Positions 1 through 9,076 of a stretch of DNA of 23,378 nt are shown here, one piece after another; position 1 is the stretch's first letter; the number at the start of each line of letters is the position of its first letter. The position numbers were made by a program, and so were the translations under genes. This DNA is from an uncultured Clostridia bacterium (GTDB taxonomy: Bacteria; Bacillota; Clostridia; UBA1381): assembly GCA_934487205.1 (NCBI GenBank), contig CAKSRS010000043.1, positions 1-23,378 on the forward strand, written 5' to 3'. The notes beneath the pieces were generated by a model that made no database searches, was not told where the DNA came from, and saw only the letters and a list, made by a program, of their open reading frames with translations.

Positions 1-913
1 ATATTCCGCCGACAAATTCCGGTTTTTCATTTTTGTATGCCGAGTATGTAATCGGGCAATCTTCCGTGCCGCTGTCCGCAACGCTGAATATTACCGGTTT
101 ATTCATATAATACCGACCGCCGCGGAAGTAAACAGTGATTCCGTTTTCTTTCTTTTCAATTTTCCGCACAGCCTTCCTTGCACCTTCTAAAGTTGCAAGT
201 GGTGCATCAACGGTTCCTTCGTTGCTGTCTGACCCGCCGGGCGCGACATACAGCTCTGCGGCGGAATTATTCTCCACTTCCAATTCCGCAGCATCCGCAT
301 ACGGCAGCATCGTTTTCAGACTTTCAAATGTAAATATCTTTATCTTATGTGAATCCTGCGGAACATCAATGTAATACACATCTGAATTGACATCGCCTGC
401 ATCAATGTTTCCCGAGCCTAAATTTTTCGCGCCTATTAATTTTCCGCCTGAATCGTATATTCCTGCGACTCTCATATATGTGCGGAAATTTGAAAAGCAG
501 CTTGCAGTTGTGACTTTCGCTCTGACCGTTCTGCCATACTGCGCAGAGTCTACGTCTACAATCAATTCCTTTTGTCTTTCCAGTACAAATATTCCTTCCG
601 TAACGTCCTGTCCGTCCGCTTTCGTAAGTATCCGATAGTCCTCCGGGTCTTTATCAAAAGCAAACCTGACGGAATATTCACCGTTTTTGTTGATTTTTGC
701 CGTATTAATATATCCGACATCATCATTTTGGTATGGCTCCGCAGCGTCCTTTTTTACAATGAGCAGCATTACCTCCCCGCCGGAACGGGAACACTTGCCC
801 CGAAGGCTGTAACCATCTTGTTCCTTGCATATTATATCCGCCGATATTGTTTGCGGCGATGCCGCAAACAATACTGACAATACAACAATCACACTTATAA
901 TTTTTCTTTTCAC
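1..913 (-). CDS. Exported right-handed beta-helix protein, C-terminal part beyond window
   Basis: I translated this by hand; the frame stays open from a GTG at 913 to the window edge (304 codons). The GTG directly follows a TGA in the same frame, so no earlier start is possible. An AGGG ribosome site overlaps the previous gene's TAG stop, with only 9 bases between the genes. Residues 1-25 form a signal peptide (KRK, hydrophobic stretch, SA end). Residues about 48-107 and 108-210 look like two small beta modules of the kind that precede catalytic domains in clostridial surface enzymes. From residue 218 (ELYVAPGGSDSNEGT, then APLATLEGAR and VYFRGG) it matches the start of the beta-helix protein at 6409-9066. 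That fold is typical of pectate-lyase-like and other polysaccharide lyases or hydrolases. The helix core is outside the window, so catalytic residues and substrate are unknown. Last visible gene of the binding-protein operon. Confidence 0.85.
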   Translation of the reverse strand, partial: MKRKIISVIVVLSVLFAASPQTISADIICKEQDGYSLRGKCSRSGGEVMLLIVKKDAAEPYQNDDVGYINTAKINKNGEYSVRFAFDKDPEDYRILTKADGQDVTEGIFVLERQKELIVDVDSAQYGRTVRAKVTTASCFSNFRTYMRVAGIYDSGGKLIGAKNLGSGNIDAGDVNSDVYYIDVPQDSHKIKIFTFESLKTMLPYADAAELEVENNSAAELYVAPGGSDSNEGTVDAPLATLEGARKAVRKIEKKENGITVYFRGGRYYMNKPVIFSVADSGTEDCPITYSAYKNEKPEFVGGI

Positions 914-922
914 TCAATCGCC

Positions 923-3598
923 CTATTTTTTCATATTCGGTGGAATAATATCCTGCCAGTTCTCAAATTCGTTGTTTCTTAATACCACAAAACTGTACAT
1001 CAGATTTTTTGCAGTTGACGCGCAAATCAAATCGCCCCTTTGCAGCTCATCAAAGAATGCGCCGTAAATAAACTCCCGTTTTGCACAATCATATATTGTG
1101 TAACCGCCGTTCCGTCTGAAAGAATCACCTTCGCGGTAATTTCCGTCCGGGGCAATAATGGTAGTCATTGTTTTTGAATTGCCGTTCAGACTTATCATCT
1201 GCTTTGTGGAATCCTTTACGCGCGCTATAAGCATGCCTTTTTGGAAAGAACCGTTCTCGGCTGAAGCATGATTATTGAGGTAATAATTGCGGTTGAATTT
1301 GCTTGGGTCTGACGTCACATAATAAGCCGCTTTTGTGATCTCATTCGTTACACTGTCAAGTATTACTGCTGCAAAATCACCCTTTTTCATATTCTTTAAT
1401 ACATTAATCGCGTCCTCATCATTAACCATTCGCTCCACATATTTTCCATGCATATAGCCGCACACCTTAAGGCATATTTCATTATCATCATTCAGTGTTG
1501 TTATTATTTTTTCTATGCCGATTACATCTCTGTTTTCCAACTTAATATCCTGTGCACTCGTTGCATTATACACAACGCACGCAGGACGGTTAAATTCATC
1601 TATATCATAAAATGAAAATGTTCCCTTAAGAACGCCGTCGCCTTTCATATCCATATCTCTCGGTGTTCCGCAGTCATATTTTGAAACATTGCTTCGGTCG
1701 CCCGGAATCCTGAAACACGTTGCCTCATAATCGTCCCATTGATGCATATACGTTATATATGTCATATCCGGGTCATTTCCGGTAGATTTCCAGCCGTTAT
1801 AGTATTCCCAAAACTGATATTCTCCGGTCGCATACGGCATCGTGAGATAATCGTCGCTCAGCTTTTCGTTAGTCTGCTTTACGTCGATCGTGAGCGCCTC
1901 AATCTGCCCTGTTCTTGCAAGCTTATACTTTACTACGGGCGGATTGTTAAGCGATGAATTATCAAAATAACTCTTTATCTGCGGACCCACATCGGTAATC
2001 TTCTTCCGCGTTCCGTTGAAGGTTATTTTTTCCGGCAAAACATATCTGTTTTCACCGCGCGGAACCATGCTGTACATTTTAAGTTCAATTTTGTAATCCG
2101 CATCATCAAGCTCATAAACCTTTGTCAGATACCCATACATATATTTATTGTAGCCGAGTTCCTCAACATCGGCAATTTCGCCCATAACGTCAAGATACAC
2201 TGCATAATCCTGCTCGCGCTCCACCTTCGCCGTATCGCGTACGCGGCGCGTGATTTTATCATATAAATCCGAGTCAACCGGATAGTCTGCCCCGCTTATT
2301 TCGTAATAATTTACGCCGTCATCGGAATATATCCGCGCCACCGTGCCCTCAAATGTTTCGGTTGAGACGAACAAGAATCTGTATTTTGTTGCGGCGTCAT
2401 ACGCAACCGAGATAATATTTCCGACCTGAATATCATTTACGCTGCCGGGGAAACCGTCAATGTATACAACATTCGTGACATCAATCGGGTTAAGCTCAAT
2501 TACGTCCTCAACATCATACTTAAATCGGATTTCGTTATTCTTTATGCTCTTTACGGCGTAACTCTTATAGTCATAAGTGATAGCTGCCTGAATTTTGTTG
2601 TTATTCAGAATAAATGTAATATCGCCCTTTACGCCGTCCGCGAACAGGAACGAAAAATCGGTTTCCGGCTTTGAATTGTGGATAATTCGCATATCGTCAC
2701 CGAATTTCAGATACTTTGTTCTGCCGTTTTCGTCATAAACAAGTCTTTCCGGTTCTTGTCTTACCATGTCGCGGTACGTCTTTTTTACCGTCGTATAATC
2801 TTTGTCAAGTTCGTAGCAGAAAATCTCGCGCTGCTCCGCGTCGTCCTCGCTGTACCAAAAGGTCAGCTTGTATCCTATCGCCGCCTGCAGCTCCGAATCT
2901 TCGGTTAGGTATTTTCTGCCGTTAATTAAGATTTCGTTCTGTTCAAGACTTTTCGGCATGCCGTAAAGATATTTGCCGTAGCTGCCCTCTACTATACCGT
3001 CCTCCGATACAAGCTCGAACCTCGTTTTTAAAATAGTTTTATCCGTATTGCCTTCATTCAGTGCAACGCCGAAATAAAGCGGTGCATTTATTGCCGCATA
3101 CAGCATTTTGGATAATGACTGATAATCTATTTCGCCCGATTTAATACGCATTTTCCTTGTTAATCCCAAAGAATCGGCTACCTGCATGTAGTCGCTCGCA
3201 TATGCCGGTACGGAATATCCCAACAGCTTAACCGCCGCGAAAATCGCGTCCTCCGCCAGCAAATTGTCATTCTTTAAGAATTTGTTGTCCTGTACCGTCA
3301 TATAACCTTTGTTATATACATAATCAATAACGGCTGCGTTGCTGTCGCCCTGGGGTACGTCAAAAAATGTACCCTTTGAAAAATCTTCATCAAGCTGCGC
3401 GCGGTCAAGCCTTGCCAGAATTTGTGCAAATTCCGCCCTCGTGATACGTGCGCTGTCGGTCTGAATTGCGTCGTAAACCTGAAGCTTGGCAAGCAGCGCT
3501 GTTTCGCGGCAAACGCTGTCGCTGTTTTCCTCTTCTGCCAAAACCGCACCGTTCAGCAGAAAAATGAGGGATATTAATAAACTGATTATTTTCTTCAT
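923..3598 (-). CDS. Exported protein with N-terminal SLH-like repeats and a large unrecognised beta-rich region
   Basis: An 891-residue protein starting at an ATG with GGAGGT five bases upstream. Residues 1-21 are a signal peptide ending in VLA. Residues about 28-170 contain degenerate S-layer homology repeats: ITRAEFAQILARL, followed by a FFDV and KGYMTVQDNKF segment, which fit the SLH pattern of a TRaEfa helix and a F-DV turn. SLH modules normally bind secondary cell-wall polymers, so the protein is probably held on the cell surface. The remaining 700 residues are rich in alternating hydrophobic and charged segments typical of beta structure, and I recognise no enzyme family or catalytic motif. 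It lies 13 bases after another SLH protein and 9 bases before a beta-helix gene, so a role in displaying or binding glycan is likely but inferred. The ORF is confident; the function is not known. Confidence 0.85.
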   Translation of the reverse strand: MKKIISLLISLIFLLNGAVLAEEENSDSVCRETALLAKLQVYDAIQTDSARITRAEFAQILARLDRAQLDEDFSKGTFFDVPQGDSNAAVIDYVYNKGYMTVQDNKFLKNDNLLAEDAIFAAVKLLGYSVPAYASDYMQVADSLGLTRKMRIKSGEIDYQSLSKMLYAAINAPLYFGVALNEGNTDKTILKTRFELVSEDGIVEGSYGKYLYGMPKSLEQNEILINGRKYLTEDSELQAAIGYKLTFWYSEDDAEQREIFCYELDKDYTTVKKTYRDMVRQEPERLVYDENGRTKYLKFGDDMRIIHNSKPETDFSFLFADGVKGDITFILNNNKIQAAITYDYKSYAVKSIKNNEIRFKYDVEDVIELNPIDVTNVVYIDGFPGSVNDIQVGNIISVAYDAATKYRFLFVSTETFEGTVARIYSDDGVNYYEISGADYPVDSDLYDKITRRVRDTAKVEREQDYAVYLDVMGEIADVEELGYNKYMYGYLTKVYELDDADYKIELKMYSMVPRGENRYVLPEKITFNGTRKKITDVGPQIKSYFDNSSLNNPPVVKYKLARTGQIEALTIDVKQTNEKLSDDYLTMPYATGEYQFWEYYNGWKSTGNDPDMTYITYMHQWDDYEATCFRIPGDRSNVSKYDCGTPRDMDMKGDGVLKGTFSFYDIDEFNRPACVVYNATSAQDIKLENRDVIGIEKIITTLNDDNEICLKVCGYMHGKYVERMVNDEDAINVLKNMKKGDFAAVILDSVTNEITKAAYYVTSDPSKFNRNYYLNNHASAENGSFQKGMLIARVKDSTKQMISLNGNSKTMTTIIAPDGNYREGDSFRRNGGYTIYDCAKREFIYGAFFDELQRGDLICASTAKNLMYSFVVLRNNEFENWQDIIPPNMKK

Positions 3599-3611
3599 TG
3601 TTACCTCCGTA

Positions 3612-6404
3612 TTACTGAACGTTTTCCATAAGTCTGTCTATTATCGATACCGCTTCCGCTCTTGTTAAAACAGCCTTCGGCGCAATCGAGCCGTCCTCGC
3701 GGCCTTTAATTATTCCGTTTTTAACCGCTGTTTTTACTGCATTTTCCGCCCAGCTGCTTATTTCAGCCGAATCAGGCGCGTCTATCTGATAATCGCTGTC
3801 CTCGGCAAGCTTATCCTTATACGCCGCCACGATAATTTGAATTGCCATTTCTCTTGTCACGGCGTCATGCGGCGCAAATTTCCCGTCCGAGCCGACAATT
3901 ATCTTCTTGTCAAAAAGTCCCTGCGCGTACGGTGCAAACCAGTCGCTTTCAATAACGTCCTCAAAGCAATTGCTGTATGACGCTTTTGCACCGATTGCGT
4001 TGCTTACGATTACCGCAAGCTCCGCGCGGATAAGTCCGTCATCCGGATAAAATCCGTCGCCCTTGCCCGAAACAATGCCCTTTTTGTACATTCTTTCAAC
4101 AGAGTCTCTCGCCCAGTGATTCTGAATATCGCCGAACGCATACGTATAATTATAGTCCGGCTCGCTTATCGGCGGCACAATATCCTGAGCATTTTTGGTC
4201 GAAAGATCCGGATTTATTCTGAATCCTCCGCCCCCGCCCGATGAACCCGAGCCGCCCGACGAGTTTCCGTTCGTGCACATAACCGAATTACTGCTTGCCG
4301 GCGTACCTGTTGTCGGTGCAGCGTCCGTTTTCGGCGTAACGACGCAGTTAACGTTGCTGCCGACATCGCCGTTTGTAACGGTATAATTCACACCGCGCCC
4401 GATTTCCGTACTGCCTTTGTACCAAACAATCTCCGAATCAATATCGGCATTGCCGTTTATATCTTCAAATTTATATGTACAGGTGAGTGTTGTTCCCGCC
4501 TGCCCCGAACCGCTGATTACAACATTGCTCACAGACGGCGCGAACGGTGCCGCAATTACATCGGAATACACCGCGTCACCCGTTTCCGGCTCCGGTGCAT
4601 GGTTATTCTTCGGCACAATCTTTGCGCGCAGATAAACATTTATATCCGACTCGGTCAACACATATTCAAATGCCTGTAAATTCGATAAATCCGCAAGCGT
4701 TTCCCAGTTTGTTTTGTCTGCTGATTTTTGAATTTCAATTTGTGTACCGCTTTCAACATCAATATTTTCATCAGCAATCATATTGGGGTCAAAATAATCA
4801 TAGGAAACCGTCAGCTTGCTGCCGGCTGCAATTTTCTTTGCCTCCGTATCGCAAGCAAGTTTTACATTCATTGCCGTCGGCGCAGCTTCTTTGAAAAAGG
4901 TTTGCGTTACCGACGGACTGTTCTTCAAAATCCTTCCCAAAATCGCACTCGACGGCGTTTTCGGCACAATTTCGGCGCGGATAATAAATCCGTCGTCTGC
5001 TGCTTGCATTGTGTACGTGCTTTGGTCGGCACCGCTGATTTGCGTGTATTCGTCCGGGAACACAGCTGCTATACTGCTTGCCTTATACCACTTAAATTCC
5101 GACGCGTCCGCGCCGCCCAGCGGGTCGCTGAAATTGTATGTAATCGTCAAGGTATTTCCCACACCATATGTTCCGGTAACTCTGAAATCACTAACCTGCG
5201 GCTTGTATTCCGACAAAATTTCTTCCGCCGAAATGCCGTATGCGCCGTAAGTTTCAATTATATTGTTCAGTGCCGCCAAAGCCGCCGTATCCTCCGCAAT
5301 GTTAACACCCGGGTTCGCGTCAATCAGATTTTGAACTGCTGTTTTTGCATCAGCCATCAAAACCATTTTATCGGTGACGGCTGTCATGGCATATACCATC
5401 GACCCGTACATGCCGTCGCTCCAGTTTATATTAGATGCCGCATGTGCATTAGAATAATCCACCGTTCCGTCCTGTTTTACTTTTACACCTGTATAATCGG
5501 CACATGAACCTACAATATGTATATTATTCAGTGTCTTCTCACTGTCTACAGGGAATGTGTACTCATTAATATAAATATCAACTGCTGCACCGTTTTTTGC
5601 ACTATAAGTCGATTTACCGCCAAATGTCCAACCGTCAAAATTCGTGATAGTTTTTACTTTAAATCCATTCCAAAAATTATCTTTTGACAATGCCGTTCCG
5701 TCCGGCAGTGCTGCTGCTTTCACCGTTGTACTGTTTCCGGCTGTGTCTGTTTTTGTTACGTCTGCCGGAAATACATCTTTATTTTCTGTCAATGTTTTAG
5801 TAGCTGTTGTATCAACGGGATAAGCAGTCATAGTTTCAACAATATCAGATGTCCCATCGGTATACTGCAATACTACCGCCAGCTTTGATGTGTTGTTCCA
5901 GTTTGTAATGTCAGCATCTGCAAAACCGTTATTTTTAAGCAATCCATGCGGTCTGTTTCCTGTTGCGGAAGCCAAAATTTTCAGTCCGCTGTAGCGGCCG
6001 TCCGCAATATCCACATCCACACCTGTATAATTGTAATTTTGAGTTATACCACGCACCTCGCCGTTATCATTATGATCAAATCTCAAACCGCCGGTAGAAA
6101 TTGCCGTATTTTTGTTTATTTCAACATCAAGCTTGTACGGTGTGTTATTATGCTCAAACACACCGTCCGTTAACAGCTCTTTCATACTGTCATAATCAAT
6201 ACCGCGTCCTTTGTCCGGTGCTGTCGCAACATAATTTCCCGACCATGTATCGCCTTCTTTTGCATATATCGGCGCATTGGCAACACTCGAAATATCAATA
6301 GTCGTATAAGAAATATCATCTTGCTCTTGTGCATATATAACCGGATTTGTGCAAATCAGTGATGCACATAAAAGAAGTCCTGAAACTTTGTTTATTTTTT
6401 TCAC
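3612..6404 (-). CDS. S-layer-anchored multidomain surface protein (three Ig-like repeats, three SLH domains)
   Basis: A 930-residue protein with a GTG start; a GAGGTGA ribosome site overlaps the TGA stop of the preceding gene, so translation is probably coupled. Residues 1-25 are a signal peptide (VIYA/Q). Residues 30-345 are a beta-rich region I do not recognise, perhaps carbohydrate-binding. Three Ig-like repeats follow at about 402-500, 509-618 and 622-710, each with a V-G-TLT-YxFxD pattern; the first and third carry a WYK motif. Residues 714-727 are a Gly/Ser linker. Three canonical SLH domains end the protein (about 755-797, 813-857, 878-922), with FGDIQNHWARDSV, TREMAIQIIV and LTRAEAVSIIDRL. 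The layout is a surface binding or scaffold protein attached to cell-wall polymer. No catalytic signature is visible. Co-transcribed with the binding lipoprotein and beta-helix proteins. Confidence 0.9.
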   Translation of the reverse strand: MKKINKVSGLLLCASLICTNPVIYAQEQDDISYTTIDISSVANAPIYAKEGDTWSGNYVATAPDKGRGIDYDSMKELLTDGVFEHNNTPYKLDVEINKNTAISTGGLRFDHNDNGEVRGITQNYNYTGVDVDIADGRYSGLKILASATGNRPHGLLKNNGFADADITNWNNTSKLAVVLQYTDGTSDIVETMTAYPVDTTATKTLTENKDVFPADVTKTDTAGNSTTVKAAALPDGTALSKDNFWNGFKVKTITNFDGWTFGGKSTYSAKNGAAVDIYINEYTFPVDSEKTLNNIHIVGSCADYTGVKVKQDGTVDYSNAHAASNINWSDGMYGSMVYAMTAVTDKMVLMADAKTAVQNLIDANPGVNIAEDTAALAALNNIIETYGAYGISAEEILSEYKPQVSDFRVTGTYGVGNTLTITYNFSDPLGGADASEFKWYKASSIAAVFPDEYTQISGADQSTYTMQAADDGFIIRAEIVPKTPSSAILGRILKNSPSVTQTFFKEAAPTAMNVKLACDTEAKKIAAGSKLTVSYDYFDPNMIADENIDVESGTQIEIQKSADKTNWETLADLSNLQAFEYVLTESDINVYLRAKIVPKNNHAPEPETGDAVYSDVIAAPFAPSVSNVVISGSGQAGTTLTCTYKFEDINGNADIDSEIVWYKGSTEIGRGVNYTVTNGDVGSNVNCVVTPKTDAAPTTGTPASSNSVMCTNGNSSGGSGSSGGGGGFRINPDLSTKNAQDIVPPISEPDYNYTYAFGDIQNHWARDSVERMYKKGIVSGKGDGFYPDDGLIRAELAVIVSNAIGAKASYSNCFEDVIESDWFAPYAQGLFDKKIIVGSDGKFAPHDAVTREMAIQIIVAAYKDKLAEDSDYQIDAPDSAEISSWAENAVKTAVKNGIIKGREDGSIAPKAVLTRAEAVSIIDRLMENVQ

Positions 6405-6408
6405 CGTA

Positions 6409-9066
6409 TCACCTCATCAATGTATCCAAAAATTCTGCCAATTTTGTGTATGCCGAAAATGACGGTTTATCCGAAACAACGGCAGTTCCGTTTACCGTTT
6501 CTACCATTTTGCCGAGCTGTGAAAAGCTTTCAGCCGGAACATATGCAATACCGCTGCGGTTTACAGTTTCCGCAAAATCAGCCGTCTGTTCGCCGATGAC
6601 AGCTTTTGTGCCGTCAACAGTTCCGCCCAAAGCTTTAACTGTTGCCTCAAACGGAACATACAGTTTTCCGTCCTTTTCAAACGGCGCGTCAGACGTATTT
6701 TCGGAATATCCGTTTAGTTTACCGTCCGCAAAAAATTCACCGTTTCCCGACTTAAATATTACCGCATTATCGGTAATATCGGTAACATTTTTCGGCATAT
6801 AACCCATGTCGCTTTGATTGATTTCGGCCAGTCCCGGAAGTCTCTTTAATACTTCCGCATCGGATTTAATAGTATATTTATCTTTTTTTGCGTCCTCAAA
6901 TCCCGGGTCAAAATACGTAAATTCGTTATTTTCGACGGTCGAACCGCCCTTCTGCATATCCAAAATATTTGTTACAACATCTGTCATTTGCGGCTGACCG
7001 TCATAACAGAACGTCAGCAGTTTATTATACGTAACTAAATTGTTGGAAAAATTCGAATACGGATAGTCCAGCAATCTGGGTTCGGTTTTAAATAAATTAA
7101 CTGCACGTTCTTTCCAGTCGAAACATTCCGGGTGCTTTTCAAGCCAAGCTTCATTCGGATTATCTCTGTCAAGCCCAATTGTGTGATAATAGCATACACT
7201 TTCATCTGTTTCAAAGTTAATACTTATCTTTTTCGGGTTATATCTCATCGCAACAGCTCGCGGACAATCTATAATGATATTATCGGTACATGTTGTGTGA
7301 CACCCTATTGCAAATACGCCTGTCGGTATGTTTTCAATAATATTATGATCTATTGTTGCACCTTCCGCACAGTTATCAATATATACGCCTACACGTGTAG
7401 GTATAGCAAGACCTCCTATCGTCAGGCCCTTTTTCAAATCATTTTTTCTCGCATATTCACTTGTATCGTGAATATAATTATACCTTATTACCGTACCGAT
7501 ATACGGCTGCATACCTCCGTACAGCAATCCCATATCGCTGGTTTCCCGTACACCGTTGGCAAGCTCGTTGTATTCAACAATCGAATCATATGCCGTAAAC
7601 TGCAAAAGTACGCCCGGGCCGTAATCGACAGTATTATTCCTTATTATAAATCCGCCGCCGTCTGCACGGATACCCGGTGAATATGCATTCTTTATTCGGC
7701 TGACATTGGTGAAGTTACAGTTTTCTATACGGCAGTTTGACTTTTCAAGAGTAAACCAGTTGCCCGATTGTATTCTGACCGCGCCGTTTCCCAAATTTTT
7801 AAAGACACAGTTTAGAATATCAACATTTTTTATATTAAGCTTTAAATCTTTTTTTGCTGTATCGTTTGGTCTTGCTCTGTTTCCGAACATCTCCATTACT
7901 CGCCCGGCTATATTCGAAAATTCACAGTTTATAAAGTCAACATCATCAACGTTAACGGCGTCAATTCCTCGGCACTGAGAATACTTAAACTCAATTCCCT
8001 TAAAATCCACATATGAAAGTCCGTCAATATTTATCATGACAGGCTTATCATACACCGAGAAATGTATGTCGGCTTTTTCCAAGTCAATCTCCGGATTAAC
8101 ATATACGTACATTTTCTTGTTTTCCTTATCAAGGAAGTACTCGCCCGGAACGTCCAGTTCATCTAAAACATTTAAAAAATAAAATCTTCCGTTTGTTTCA
8201 TATCCGCCTTCAACAGCATAATCAAGAGTAATTTGTCTGCTCTTTTCATCTACCTCCGCAACGCCGACAGCCGTTTCACCGAATTCCCAGCCTACGGGAC
8301 CCGTGATATGGACATTGTTGTAATCTTTCCATTTTGAGATGTGCTCTATTACGCTTTCGTCAACACCAATTATCGGCAGCGCATCGCCCGGCTGCCATCT
8401 CGGCGACGCAAGCGCCCAGTCATTCGCATTGCGTACAACGCTTTTTACATAAACATACTGCGATAAATTAAATTTATCTTTGTTCGGCCAGCGTGCCGGC
8501 TCAAGCGCCTCATCATCAACAAAAATTTCCATACCACGCAGCGGTTTATCCGGCTCAAGATATTCCTGCATCTTCGCAACGTTAAAATCATTTATTTTAT
8601 CGTCAATGCCGAGTTGTTTTAAGTCAACAACGCGAATGTTGTTCTTTGCCACCGCCGGCAGTCTTTCAAGTACGTTTTTATCCGTAACCTTTTGAAATAC
8701 CTTTCCCGATGCCTTATAACCTCCGCTCATCAGCGGCTTTTCACCCGGGAAATTACGGTAGACAATTTTTGCGTCCTTGACACCGCTGTCCTGTTCGCCA
8801 AAATCAACAACATCTTCCCACCGATACTCACCGCCGCGGAAATATACCGTGACTCCGTTCGCTTTCTGCTCTGCCGAAAGTCCGCGGATATAGTCCCTTG
8901 CACCCTTCATTGATGCAAGAGGACTGTCCTTCGTTCCGATGTTTTGGTCGTTTCCGTCAACCGCAACATAAATTTCCGTTCCCTTTGCGGGTTCCTCTGC
9001 GAAAGCATTTGCACTGCATGATAAAAGCATGCCCGCGGCTAAAACCGCACTTAGTATTTTTCTCAT
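6409..9066 (-). CDS. Exported right-handed parallel beta-helix protein with a C-terminal stalk-like domain
   Basis: An 885-residue protein; the ATG has AAGGAGG seven bases upstream and lies 10 bases after the lipoprotein stop. Residues 1-24 are a signal peptide (NAFAEE). The mature N-terminus (TEIYVAVDGNDQNIGT, SPLASMKGAR, VYFRGGEY) is the hallmark opening of secreted beta-helix proteins. The middle of the protein has repeated short strands and asparagine-rich turns (NVDILNCVFKNLGN, IENCNFTNVSR, YNYIHDTSEYARK), as in lyases and hydrolases of the pectate-lyase-like fold. About the last 115 residues (KLYVPFEATVKALGG, IAYVPAESFSQLG) resemble the copper-amine-oxidase N-terminal-like domain common on clostridial secreted proteins, a non-catalytic module. 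I cannot assign the enzyme class, and it may bind rather than cleave. It shares its N-terminal region with the truncated protein at 1-913. Confidence 0.9.
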   Translation of the reverse strand: MRKILSAVLAAGMLLSCSANAFAEEPAKGTEIYVAVDGNDQNIGTKDSPLASMKGARDYIRGLSAEQKANGVTVYFRGGEYRWEDVVDFGEQDSGVKDAKIVYRNFPGEKPLMSGGYKASGKVFQKVTDKNVLERLPAVAKNNIRVVDLKQLGIDDKINDFNVAKMQEYLEPDKPLRGMEIFVDDEALEPARWPNKDKFNLSQYVYVKSVVRNANDWALASPRWQPGDALPIIGVDESVIEHISKWKDYNNVHITGPVGWEFGETAVGVAEVDEKSRQITLDYAVEGGYETNGRFYFLNVLDELDVPGEYFLDKENKKMYVYVNPEIDLEKADIHFSVYDKPVMINIDGLSYVDFKGIEFKYSQCRGIDAVNVDDVDFINCEFSNIAGRVMEMFGNRARPNDTAKKDLKLNIKNVDILNCVFKNLGNGAVRIQSGNWFTLEKSNCRIENCNFTNVSRIKNAYSPGIRADGGGFIIRNNTVDYGPGVLLQFTAYDSIVEYNELANGVRETSDMGLLYGGMQPYIGTVIRYNYIHDTSEYARKNDLKKGLTIGGLAIPTRVGVYIDNCAEGATIDHNIIENIPTGVFAIGCHTTCTDNIIIDCPRAVAMRYNPKKISINFETDESVCYYHTIGLDRDNPNEAWLEKHPECFDWKERAVNLFKTEPRLLDYPYSNFSNNLVTYNKLLTFCYDGQPQMTDVVTNILDMQKGGSTVENNEFTYFDPGFEDAKKDKYTIKSDAEVLKRLPGLAEINQSDMGYMPKNVTDITDNAVIFKSGNGEFFADGKLNGYSENTSDAPFEKDGKLYVPFEATVKALGGTVDGTKAVIGEQTADFAETVNRSGIAYVPAESFSQLGKMVETVNGTAVVSDKPSFSAYTKLAEFLDTLMR

Positions 9067-9076
9067 AGAAACCTCC

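Noticed and set aside
4728..5507. Long plus-strand open frame of 259 codons
   Set aside because: It lies wholly within the SLH protein gene on the other strand, is rich in Cys and Arg with low-complexity composition, and has no protein-like motif.
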